Made by a program: the position numbers and the translations under genes. The notes under the pieces were generated by a model, which was not told where the DNA came from, ran no database searches, and saw nothing but the letters and a program-made list of their open reading frames with translations. A DNA stretch of 42,200 bases from BP-133 sp040756995 (GTDB lineage Bacteria; Actinomycetota; Acidimicrobiia; IMCC26256; BP-133), in NCBI GenBank assembly GCA_040756995.1, contig JBFLYK010000056.1, positions 1-42,200 on the forward strand, given 5' to 3'. Shown here in pieces: positions 17,441-24,947 of the stretch; position 1 is the first letter of the stretch, and the number at the start of each line of letters is the position of its first letter.

Positions 17441-17931
17441 TACTTCTTCCCCTTGACCTCGGCGCCGACCTCGAGCGGCTCAGGCGGGCTGACCGTCTGC
17501 ATCCACTCGCCGAGCTTGTCCTTGTCGTGGAGGAGCGCCCCGATGCGGGGTTCGGAGTACTCGTACTCGGGGCTCCAGAACAGCGCGTCGAAGGGGCAGA
17601 CCTCGACACAGATGCCGCAGTACATGCACAGGGCGTAGTCGATGTCGAACCGGTCGAGGACGCTGACCGTGCGGTCGCGGCCCCCGGGCCGGCGCGGCGG
17701 ACGCTTCTCCTTGTGACCCTCGATGTAGATGCACCAGTCCGGGCACTGCCGGGCGCAGAGCATGCAGACGGTGCAGTTCTCTTCCTTGAGGGCGATGACA
17801 CCCCGGGCCCGGGCGGGCGGGTCTTCCCGCTCATGCGGGTACTGCACCGTCACGGCCGGCTTCATCATCGTCCGGAACGTGACGCCGAGGCCGGAGATCA
17901 CACCGGGGAGCTTGGGCTTGGGCTTGGCCAT
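17440..17931 (-). CDS. nuoI: complex I subunit I of the 11-gene operon, 2x[4Fe-4S]
   Basis: Carries clusters N6a and N6b, the last relay before N2 in NuoB. The product is 163 residues. Both cysteine sets are complete: C53, C56, C59, C63 (CTVCMLCARQCP) and C102, C105, C108, C112 (CMYCGICVEVCP). In complete complex I electrons arrive from NuoG; here no NuoG is encoded, so NuoI or an unknown partner must accept electrons directly from a soluble donor. That makes this the likely docking subunit, by analogy with ferredoxin-dependent NDH-1. A basic GHKEKRPPRRPGGRDR segment between the two cluster motifs is notable and could bind an acidic ferredoxin (inference). Confidence 0.95.
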   Translation of the reverse strand: MAKPKPKLPGVISGLGVTFRTMMKPAVTVQYPHEREDPPARARGVIALKEENCTVCMLCARQCPDWCIYIEGHKEKRPPRRPGGRDRTVSVLDRFDIDYALCMYCGICVEVCPFDALFWSPEYEYSEPRIGALLHDKDKLGEWMQTVSPPEPLEVGAEVKGKK

Positions 17932-18986
17932 CAGAAAACCACCTTGAAGACGCCGGTGGCGAGGATGTTCAGGAGCGACAGCGGGATGAGGTACTTCCAG
18001 GCGATCGCCTGCAGCTGGTCCTCCCGGAAGCGGGGGTAGGTGAACCGCACCCAGAAGATGAGGAACGAGACCAGCATGATCTTGGCGAACAGCACGATCG
18101 GGCCGAGGACGTCGGCCAGGGTGCCGTCGACCCAGGGGACCGACCAGCCGCCGAGGAACAGCGTCGAGGCGATGCCGGCGAAGGCGAAGGCCGTGCCGAA
18201 CTCACCCATGAAGAAGAAGAGGAAGCGGAAGCCGGTGTACTCGACCATGTAGCCGGCCACCAGTTCGCTCTCCGCCACCGGCATGTCGAAGGGCGTCTGC
18301 GTGAGTTCGGCCTGGGCGGCGATCAGGAAGATCAGGAAACCGACGAACTGGGTGAGGATGAACGGGTTGCCGAAGAAGTCCCAGCCGAAGATGGCCCCGT
18401 CCTGCTGGGCGTAGACGATGCCCTGGAGGCTCATCGTGCCGGCCTGGATGATGACGCCGACCACGGCCAGCACCAGCGGCAGCTCGTAGGCGATCAGCTG
18501 GGCGGCGGCCCGCAGCGCCCCGAGCAGGGCGTACTTGTTGGCGCTGGCCCAGCCGGCCATGAGGATCCCGATGACCGACAACGACGACACGGCCAGGGCG
18601 TAGAAGACACCGGCGTCGAGATCGGCGACCACCAGGCGGGGGCCGGCCGGGACGACGATGTAGAGGAGGAACGTCGAGATCAGCACGACGACCGGGGCGG
18701 CGGCGAAGACCCGCCGGTCGGCCTGCGCCGGGATGATGTCTTCCTTCTGGATGAACTTGATGCCGTCGCCGATGAGCTGGAACCAGCCGTGGAATCCGCC
18801 CGGGTCCATCGGGCCCAGCCGGCTCTGCATGTGGCTCATCATCTTCAGCAGGAAGACGTAGCCGAGGATCAGAGCGCCGGCCGGGATGATGGCCAGGACG
18901 ACGGCCGTCTTGATGGCGACGATCAGGCCCCAGGGGAGATCGACCGCCACCGGCAGGACGGGCAGGAACAGGGATGCGGCCGTCAC
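17931..18986 (-). CDS. nuoH: complex I subunit H of the 11-gene operon
   Basis: Heel subunit that forms much of the quinone chamber with NuoB and NuoD and starts the proton axis. The product is 351 residues from the GTG at 18986, which overlaps the nuoD stop as GTGA. Conserved parts are QKEDIIPAQADR, AGWASANKYALLGALRAAAQ and QTPFDMPVAESELVAGYMVEY. The normally near-invariant RxGPNRxGPxG stretch reads RLGPMDPGGFHGW here, and the later AEYxNM motif is MGEFGTAFAF. Both are divergent from the second operon's NuoH. This is consistent with a separate complex I clade rather than decay, because the frame is intact and the acidic residues remain. Confidence 0.95.
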   Translation of the reverse strand: MTAASLFLPVLPVAVDLPWGLIVAIKTAVVLAIIPAGALILGYVFLLKMMSHMQSRLGPMDPGGFHGWFQLIGDGIKFIQKEDIIPAQADRRVFAAAPVVVLISTFLLYIVVPAGPRLVVADLDAGVFYALAVSSLSVIGILMAGWASANKYALLGALRAAAQLIAYELPLVLAVVGVIIQAGTMSLQGIVYAQQDGAIFGWDFFGNPFILTQFVGFLIFLIAAQAELTQTPFDMPVAESELVAGYMVEYTGFRFLFFFMGEFGTAFAFAGIASTLFLGGWSVPWVDGTLADVLGPIVLFAKIMLVSFLIFWVRFTYPRFREDQLQAIAWKYLIPLSLLNILATGVFKVVF

Positions 18987-20149
18987 CGGTCGATGTCCCC
19001 CAGGATGAAGTAGAGGCTGGCCAGGATCGTGATGATGTCGGGAACGTACACACCCTTGAGCAGCCAGGGGAGGATGGACACGTTCGAGAAGCTGGCCGAT
19101 CGGATCTTGGTCCGGAACGGGCCGGTCGCCCCCTTCGAGATCAGGTAATAGCCCATCTCGCCGAGGGGGTTTTCGGTGTTGACCCACACCTCGCCCTCGG
19201 GGACCTTGATGATCCGGGGGACCTTGGCCATGACCGGCCCGGCCGGCAGCTGGTCGAGCATCTGAACGACCATGCGGGCCGATTCGCGGGTCTCCTGCAT
19301 CCGCACCCAGTACCGGGAGAACGAGTCGCCGTCGGGGTGGGTCCAGACCTTCCAGTCGAGATCCTTGTAGACGAGGTAGTCGGGACCGTCGCGGCGCAGG
19401 TCCCAGTCGACGCCCGACGCCCGGAGGTTGGAGCCGGACACGCCGTAGGCCGCGCCGATCCCCGGTGGGATGACTCCGATCCCCCGGGTGCGGACCTCGA
19501 AGATCTCGTTGCCGACCAGGAGGTCCTCGAACTCGTCGACCGAGTCGAAGACCTTCTTCATGACGCGGCGGCACTCGTCGATCCAGCCCGAGGGGAGGTC
19601 GACCTTCAGGCCGCCGATCCGGTTGAAGTTGGGGTGGAACCGCCCGCCGGTGGCGGCCTCGATGAGGTTGAGGACGTGTTCCCGGTCCCGGAACCCGTAG
19701 AAGGCCGGCGTGATGGCGCCGACCTGGAGGCCCATCTCGCCCAGGAACAGAACGAAGGTGGCGATCCGGGACAGCTCGGTCAGGATCGTGCGGATGTACT
19801 CCGCCCGGGGCGGCGCCTCGACGCCCATCAGCTGCTCGGCGGCGTGGATGAACGGCACCTCGTTGGCGAAGCTCGACAGCCAGTCGATCCGGTTGATCAG
19901 CGTCGTGATCTGGGGGTAGGTGCGGAACTCGGTCAGCTTCTCGTAGCCCCGGTGCATGTAGCCGATGACCGGGTCGGCCGAGACGACCCGCTCGCCGTCG
20001 AGCTTGACGACGACCCGCAGGGTGCCGTGGGTGGCGGGATGCTGAGGCCCGATGTTGAGGACCATGCCCTCCGTCTCGAGCTCGATGTTGATCCGGGCGT
20101 CGGCCAGGTGCTTCTGCATCAACGCCTCGGTGCGGAAGTCGAGGGTCAT
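18983..20149 (-). CDS. nuoD: complex I subunit D (49 kDa-type) of the 11-gene operon
   Basis: Forms the quinone-reduction pocket next to cluster N2; evolved from the large subunit of NiFe hydrogenases. The product is 388 residues. It has GPQHPATHG (H37, the quinone-site histidine position), VIGYMHRGYEKLTEFRTYPQ with R67 of the HRGxEK motif, and the matching tyrosine (RTYPQ). The four NiFe-binding cysteines of hydrogenases are absent, as expected for complex I. R67 corresponds to the arginine that lies beside N2 in mitochondrial and E. coli enzymes and that NDUFAF7 methylates in mitochondria; the other operon's NuoD has Thr there. The ATG overlaps the nuoC stop (ATGA). Confidence 0.96.
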   Translation of the reverse strand: MTLDFRTEALMQKHLADARINIELETEGMVLNIGPQHPATHGTLRVVVKLDGERVVSADPVIGYMHRGYEKLTEFRTYPQITTLINRIDWLSSFANEVPFIHAAEQLMGVEAPPRAEYIRTILTELSRIATFVLFLGEMGLQVGAITPAFYGFRDREHVLNLIEAATGGRFHPNFNRIGGLKVDLPSGWIDECRRVMKKVFDSVDEFEDLLVGNEIFEVRTRGIGVIPPGIGAAYGVSGSNLRASGVDWDLRRDGPDYLVYKDLDWKVWTHPDGDSFSRYWVRMQETRESARMVVQMLDQLPAGPVMAKVPRIIKVPEGEVWVNTENPLGEMGYYLISKGATGPFRTKIRSASFSNVSILPWLLKGVYVPDIITILASLYFILGDIDR

Positions 20150-20844
20150 TCCCCACCTCCTTCCTCGGAAGCCTCTTCTCCGGGCATGGGCTCGACATCC
20201 ACCAGACCGGGCCAGGGCTTGATCTCCCGGGACAGGAGCGGGAAATCCTTGCGGAGGGGATGGCCCTCGAACTCCGCCGGGAGGTAGAGGTGGCGCATGC
20301 CGGGGTGGCCGTCAAAGCCGATGCCGAACATCTCCCACGTCTCCCGCTCGTGCCAGTCGGCGCCGGGGTAGACGGGAACCCACGATGGGACCGAGAAGGA
20401 GTCCTCGTCGACGTCGACCTTGAGGGTGACGCCGTGATGGCGGCTCGTCGACTGCACCCGGGCGAAGACCTGGAAGCGGCCGTCGGAGCCGGCCACGCCG
20501 AAGGTCATCTCGTTCGGCTGGACGGGCGCGCTGGTGTCACCCCCGGCTTCGTCGCCGCCGATCTTCGGGGCGGGCATCCAGTCGATGCCGGAGACGAACG
20601 AGAGGTAGTCACACTCGAGCTTGTCGCGGGCCACCTCGGCCGCCTTGCGCCACACCTCGGGTGCCACCCGCACGATGAGGTCCCCGAAGGTGTGGCCGGC
20701 CTCGATGATCCCGTCCTTCAGCTCCTTCTCCAGCTGGGCCAGCAGCTTGGCCGCCGCCTCGGGGAGGGGTTCGGGCTCGGGGTCGGGTTCCGGCTCGACG
20801 ATCGGGATGTCGTCGCCGTCGGGAGGAGTTTCGGCGTCGCTCAC
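20146..20844 (-). CDS. nuoC: complex I subunit C (30 kDa-type) of the 11-gene operon
   Basis: Hydrophilic connecting-module subunit that packs on NuoD. From the GTG at 20844 it is 232 residues. The first ~40 are an acidic PE/PD-repeat extension (EPEPDPEPEPLPE), not part of the usual fold. The conserved C-terminal part has YPGADWHERETWEMFGIGFD and the family tag FEGHPLRKDFPL. The region around ~90-115 carries an insertion (APKIGGDEAGGDTSAPVQ). The acidic extension could help attract a basic partner protein (inference). The GTG start lies eight bases after the nuoB stop. Confidence 0.94.
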   Translation of the reverse strand: MSDAETPPDGDDIPIVEPEPDPEPEPLPEAAAKLLAQLEKELKDGIIEAGHTFGDLIVRVAPEVWRKAAEVARDKLECDYLSFVSGIDWMPAPKIGGDEAGGDTSAPVQPNEMTFGVAGSDGRFQVFARVQSTSRHHGVTLKVDVDEDSFSVPSWVPVYPGADWHERETWEMFGIGFDGHPGMRHLYLPAEFEGHPLRKDFPLLSREIKPWPGLVDVEPMPGEEASEEGGGE

Positions 20845-20851
20845 GACCTGG

Positions 20852-21355
20852 TCAGCCTCCGACCACGATCGGCTCGCCCCGCCACCGCTCGGCGAGGTCC
20901 TCGTTCTGGATCCGCTGCTGGAGCAGCACCACGCCCTCGAGCAGCGCCTCCGGGCGGGGCGGACAACCGGGGACGTAGACGTCGACCGGGATGACCTGGT
21001 CGATCCCCTTCGTCACGCTGTAGGAGTCCCAGTAGGGCCCGCCGCAGTTGGCACAACTTCCCATGGAGATCACGTACTTGGGGTCGGGCATCTGGTCGTA
21101 GAGCCGCCGGACGGCGGGAGCCATCTTGTCGGTCACCGTGCCCGACACCACGAGAAGGTCGGCCTGGCGGGGGCTGGCCGGGAACGGGATGACCCCGAGG
21201 CGCATCATGTCGTAACGGGGACTGGCGAGGGCCGCCCCCATCTCGATGGCACAGCAGGCCAGGCCCCACTGGAACATCCACAGCGAGTACTTCCGGCTGT
21301 AGTTCAGGAGCCAGGTGAGCGGCTTGGGCACCTTGCCCTTTTCGACTAGGCCCAC
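20852..21355 (-). CDS. nuoB: complex I subunit B of the 11-gene operon, cluster N2
   Basis: Carries [4Fe-4S] cluster N2, the direct electron donor to quinone. From the GTG at 21355 (GGAAGGG about eight bases upstream) it is 167 residues. The cluster ligands are all present: tandem C34-C35 (WGLACCAIEM), C101 (SMGSCANCGG) and C131 (VYVPGCPP). The quinone-site loop SPRQADLLVVSGTVT is intact. It overlaps the end of nuoA by ten bases. The open frame extends upstream into nuoA, but no family residues are found there. Confidence 0.95.
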   Translation of the reverse strand: MGLVEKGKVPKPLTWLLNYSRKYSLWMFQWGLACCAIEMGAALASPRYDMMRLGVIPFPASPRQADLLVVSGTVTDKMAPAVRRLYDQMPDPKYVISMGSCANCGGPYWDSYSVTKGIDQVIPVDVYVPGCPPRPEALLEGVVLLQQRIQNEDLAERWRGEPIVVGG

Positions 21356-21738
21356 CGCAGCACACCCTTCCGCCACGCGTAGAGGAGGCCCAGCGCGAGG
21401 ATGACGATGAAGACCACCATTTCGATCAGACCGTAGGTGGACAGCGACTCGAGGCGAACCGCCCACGGGAAGATGAACACGGCCTCGACGTCGAACATCA
21501 CGAACAGCAGGGCATAGAGGTAATAGCGGACGTGGGCCTGGCCCCAACCGCCGAGGGGGTCGACCCCCGACTCGTAGGTGATGTACTTCTGGTCCTGTGG
21601 GCGGGTCGGCCGCAAAAGGCGCCCCACGCCGAGCATCGCCCCGACCATACCGACGGCGGCCAGCATGAACACCGCCACCGTGAAGTAGGCCTGGAGGTAG
21701 CTCGCCGCCAGGGTGGACCCGAGGTGGACGGTCGGCAC
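21346..21738 (-). CDS. nuoA: complex I subunit A of the 11-gene operon
   Basis: Three-helix membrane subunit contacting NuoH and the quinone tunnel. From the GTG at 21738 the protein is 130 residues, close to the usual size. The family loop is TYESGVDPLGG and the conserved helix is RYYLYALLFVMFDVEAVFIFPWAV. The GTG has a GGGGGG tract seven bases upstream. A farther in-frame GTG at 21798 would add 20 residues but lacks a ribosome site, and a TATACT sits within that segment. First gene of the operon, reading away from the patatin gene; the shared intergenic region should hold its promoter, though I see no convincing -35/-10 pair. Confidence 0.92.
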   Translation of the reverse strand: MPTVHLGSTLAASYLQAYFTVAVFMLAAVGMVGAMLGVGRLLRPTRPQDQKYITYESGVDPLGGWGQAHVRYYLYALLFVMFDVEAVFIFPWAVRLESLSTYGLIEMVVFIVILALGLLYAWRKGVLRWA

Positions 21739-21865
21739 GTGTGCGCCCCCCGAGGCGATACCGGTCAAGACCCGCGGAGTATACGTGAGAGTTTTCACGA
21801 GCCCGGAATCTTGGCTATTCCCCGCGAGTTGGCCCAGGTGTGGCCGATGGGAAAGGGAGCACCCA

Positions 21866-21891
21866 CCGTGGTAGCGAATGATTACCTACGG
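21866..21891. promoter_or_regulatory. imperfect inverted repeat in the nuoA/patatin intergenic region
   Basis: CCGTGGTA and TACCTACGG form arms that pair with a single-base bulge around a nine-base spacer. The repeat lies between two divergent genes and could be an operator or a hairpin. It is short enough to arise by chance. Confidence 0.22.
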
Positions 21892-22855
21892 TGAGGCCCG
21901 TGGGCCTCAGAGTGGTGGCTTCGAGAACGACGAGGGGCTCAATGGCGAGCGCCGGTTGGCGGTCATGACACTGGTGTTCAAAGCCGGGCATCGGCGGCCC
22001 GAGACCGCCGCCAGGACCGCCTTCGTGCTGTCCGGGGGCGGCAACCACGGCTCGGCCCAGGTCGGGATGCTCCGGGCCCTGCTCGAGCGGGGGATTGTTC
22101 CCGACGTGGTCATCGGCACCTCGGCCGGCGCCCTCAACGGCTCGGCCATCGCCGCCGACCCGAGCCTGGCCGGCGTCGATCACCTGGCCACCGTCTGGTC
22201 GGCACTGCGCACCGAGCACATCTTCCCCGGCGGGCGTTTCGGCCGGGCCTGGAGCCTCCTGTCGGGCGGCGACCACCTCTACTCCAACGCCGGGCTGGCC
22301 GGGCTCATCGACCAGATGGCTCCGGCGTCGAAGTTCTCCGAGCTGGCGATCCCGCTGCGGGTGGTGGCCTGTGACCTGGCCACCGGCGAGGAGGTCGTGC
22401 TGGCCTCCGGTCCGCTCAAGCCGGCCCTCCTGGCCAGCGCTGCGCTGCCGGGCAGTTTCCCGCCCGTGCTCCACGACCACCGGACCCTCGTCGACGGCGG
22501 GGTGGTCGACAACGTGCCCCTGTCCCACGCCCTGGCCGGGCCGGTCGACCGGGTCTACGTGCTCAACGTCTCCGGCGGCGTGGCCGACGCGCCCGTCCGC
22601 AATCCCCTCGACGTGGTCCTCCGGGCCTTCGCCATCGCCCGCAACCAGCGCTTCGAGAGGGAGCTGGCCCTGGCGCCGGCCCACGTGGAGATCGTGGTGC
22701 TCCCCCGGCCGGCCGATGGCCGTTCGCCGTTCGATTTCTCCGGGGCCGAGACCATCATCGACGAGGCCCACATCCTGGCCGGCCGTTTCCTCGATTCCCG
22801 CCGGCCGGACCACGACCGTCCCCGCCGCCGTTTCCGCCGGGCCACCGCCGCCTAG
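21878..22855 (+). CDS. patatin-like phospholipase family protein
   Basis: Predicted cytoplasmic or membrane-associated Ser-Asp dyad lipid acyl hydrolase (RssA/YchK type). The domain starts near residue 47 with the oxyanion loop SGGGNHGSAQVG (52-63). The nucleophile elbow is GTSAG (80-84, Ser82), and the second catalytic element is DGG (206-208, Asp206) in VDGGVVDNVPLSHA, followed by VYVLNVSGG. The C-terminus is basic (DRPRRRFRR). Residues 1-29 are poorly defined, and the ATG at 21965 is an alternative start. The substrate is unknown. It is a single gene inserted between the two nuo operons on the opposite strand; nothing ties it functionally to complex I. Confidence 0.85.
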   Translation: MITYGEARGPQSGGFENDEGLNGERRLAVMTLVFKAGHRRPETAARTAFVLSGGGNHGSAQVGMLRALLERGIVPDVVIGTSAGALNGSAIAADPSLAGVDHLATVWSALRTEHIFPGGRFGRAWSLLSGGDHLYSNAGLAGLIDQMAPASKFSELAIPLRVVACDLATGEEVVLASGPLKPALLASAALPGSFPPVLHDHRTLVDGGVVDNVPLSHALAGPVDRVYVLNVSGGVADAPVRNPLDVVLRAFAIARNQRFERELALAPAHVEIVVLPRPADGRSPFDFSGAETIIDEAHILAGRFLDSRRPDHDRPRRRFRRATAA

Positions 22856-22869
22856 CGGGCCAACGCCCG

Positions 22870-23403
22870 CTACGGCAAGGAGACTGCGGGTTCGTCGCGC
22901 AGGTGGCCCCGGCCCTGCAACCGGATCCGGGTGATGGGGTTCCAGAGGCAGTCCCCGTCGGCCCGGGTGACGTCGAAGGTGCCGGTGAACCGCTGGCCGG
23001 TGATCTCCCCCACCACGCTCCGGCCGTCGACCCGGTAGGTCATGGTGAACGGGTCGTCGACGTGGCGGCTGCCGCCCTCGACCGGGACGGTGAAGTGGCC
23101 GGTGCCGTCGCCCTGGCCCTCCTTCGACCGGCAGTGGTCGCCGTCACCGTCGATCCCGTAGCGGCCCTCGGCGCCGAACGTTCCCCGGCCGGTGACCGGC
23201 CGGCCGCCGAGGTCCCCCTGGCAGTCGAGCCGGCCGGATTCGCCGTTGGAGTCGAAGGTGCCGGAGCTCGGCGTCCGCGACAGGCCGGGTGACAGCGTCA
23301 CCTCGACCTCGAACGTGCAGGGAGTGCCGGGCTCTTGGGCTGCCACCGGCGGTGTGACGAGACCCACCGCCAGGGCGGCGGCCAGGAGTACGAAGCGACG
23401 CAC
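22870..23403 (-). CDS. secreted four-cysteine protein, function unknown
   Basis: I recognise no family. From the GTG at 23403 it is 177 residues. The signal peptide is VRRFVLLAAALAVGLVTPPVAAQ, with a probable cut after AxA near residue 22. The mature part is rich in Gly/Thr/Asp and looks beta-structured. It holds four cysteines in CTFEVEV, LDCQGD, DHCRSKEG and DGDCLWNP, enough for two disulfides. Alternating segments (RPVTGRGTFGAEGRYG; GTGHFTVPVEGG; VVGEITGQRFTGTFDV) suggest a barrel or sandwich. The start is two bases after the nuoN stop of the 14-gene operon, with no own ribosome site, so it seems to be translated by coupling as that operon's last gene. Confidence 0.7.
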   Translation of the reverse strand: MRRFVLLAAALAVGLVTPPVAAQEPGTPCTFEVEVTLSPGLSRTPSSGTFDSNGESGRLDCQGDLGGRPVTGRGTFGAEGRYGIDGDGDHCRSKEGQGDGTGHFTVPVEGGSRHVDDPFTMTYRVDGRSVVGEITGQRFTGTFDVTRADGDCLWNPITRIRLQGRGHLRDEPAVSLP

Positions 23404-23405
23404 GC

Positions 23406-24947
23406 TCAGAACAGTAGGGTGGCCCGCTCGGCGAAGTCGAGGAAATAGGTCGGGACGACGCCCATGACGACGGTGGCCACCACGGCCAGGCCGAGCGCCA
23501 GCCCCGTGGCGGGGTCGACCTCGAACGGGCGCCGGCCGCCGGGCTCGTCTCCGTCGACCTCCCCCTCCGGCGGGTTCGCCATGTACATCACCACGATCAG
23601 CCGCAGGTAGAAGAAGGCGGCGATCACGGTGGTCAGCACGCCGACGAAGGTCAGCCCGTACTCCCGGACCTCCACGCTGGCGGCGAAGACGTTGAACTTG
23701 GCCACGAAGCCCGAGGTGAGCGGGATCCCGGCCTGGGCCAGCAGGAGGAACGTCATGGCCGCGGCCAGGAGCGGGGCCCGGCTGCCGAGGCCCCGCCAGT
23801 CGTCGAGGCTGTGGCGGCGGTCGCCCTTCCGCCCGACGACGGTGACGACCGCGAACGAGCCGACGACCATGAACGTGTAGGTGAGCAGGTAGAACAGCGC
23901 CGAGGAGACGCCGAGCCGGGTGTCGGCCTGCACGCCGATAAGCACGTAGCCGGCGTGGCTGATGGAGGAGTAGGCCAGCATCCGCTTCACGTCCTGTTGG
24001 ACGAGGGCGACGATGCTGCCGACCAGCAGCGAGGCGACGGCCAGGATCAGGACCAGCGGCTGCCAGTCGACCGAGTAGGCGCCGAAGCCGCTGACGAACA
24101 CCCGCAGCAGAGCGGCGAACCCGGCTGCCTTGGCGCCGGCGGCCATGAAGGCCGTGACCGGGGTCGGCGAACCCTGGTAGACGTCGGGCGTCCACATGTG
24201 GAACGGGACGGCGGCCACCTTGAAGCCGAGGCCGACGAGGATCAGAGCGAACCCGGCCAGCAGCAGGCCGGAAGAGAACAGGGTGTTGGCGGCCAGGAAC
24301 CCGGCGATGCCCGACAGCGCCGTGGTCCCGGTGGCGCCGTAGACCATGGCCACGCCGTAGAGCATCACGGCCGAGGACAGAGCCCCGAGGACGAAGTACT
24401 TGAGACCCGCCTCCCCCGACTCCAGCCGGGCCCGGTCGAAGGCGGCCAGGACGTAGAGGGCGATCGAAAGGATCTCGAGGGCCAGGAACACGACGATGAG
24501 GTCGTTGGCCGACGTCATGAGCAGCATGCCCGACGCCGACAGCAGCAGGAGGGCGTGGTACTCCGGCCCCTCGACCTGTTCCCGGCGCAGGTACCCCTGA
24601 GCCACCAGCAGGCCGAGGGTCGTGGCGGCCAGGATGACCGTGCGGGCGAAGACGGCGAAGCCGTCGACCGCCACCATGCCCGACAGCGTCTGGTACGGAG
24701 CGCCGTCGGTGACCACCGACCACAGCTTGACGGTGACGAGGCCCGAAGCGGCCACACCGGCGAGTCCGACGTAGAGGTACTCGGCGGACAGGTCGCGCCG
24801 GCCCCGGTTCAGCGCCGCCATGAGGACCAGCACCATGGCGGCGGCGATGAGGGCCACTTCGGGACCGACGGCCAGCCAGTCCACCTTGGGCACCGGGATG
24901 CTGGTGTCGACGGGCGGAGCCGTCTGGCCGAGCAAGGTCGGACCCAT
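23406..24947 (-). CDS. nuoN: complex I subunit N of the 14-gene operon
   Basis: Antiporter-like pump subunit, 513 residues. Core motifs are VFLALEILSIALYVLAAFDR (TM5 Glu), FKVAAVPFHMWTPDVYQGSP (TM7 Lys), KRMLAYSSISHAGYVLIGV and AGIPLTSGFVAKFNVF. A hydrophilic loop GEVDGDEPGGRRPFEVD (~465-482) precedes the last helix. The ATG overlaps the nuoM stop (TGATG). Confidence 0.95.
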   Translation of the reverse strand: MGPTLLGQTAPPVDTSIPVPKVDWLAVGPEVALIAAAMVLVLMAALNRGRRDLSAEYLYVGLAGVAASGLVTVKLWSVVTDGAPYQTLSGMVAVDGFAVFARTVILAATTLGLLVAQGYLRREQVEGPEYHALLLLSASGMLLMTSANDLIVVFLALEILSIALYVLAAFDRARLESGEAGLKYFVLGALSSAVMLYGVAMVYGATGTTALSGIAGFLAANTLFSSGLLLAGFALILVGLGFKVAAVPFHMWTPDVYQGSPTPVTAFMAAGAKAAGFAALLRVFVSGFGAYSVDWQPLVLILAVASLLVGSIVALVQQDVKRMLAYSSISHAGYVLIGVQADTRLGVSSALFYLLTYTFMVVGSFAVVTVVGRKGDRRHSLDDWRGLGSRAPLLAAAMTFLLLAQAGIPLTSGFVAKFNVFAASVEVREYGLTFVGVLTTVIAAFFYLRLIVVMYMANPPEGEVDGDEPGGRRPFEVDPATGLALGLAVVATVVMGVVPTYFLDFAERATLLF

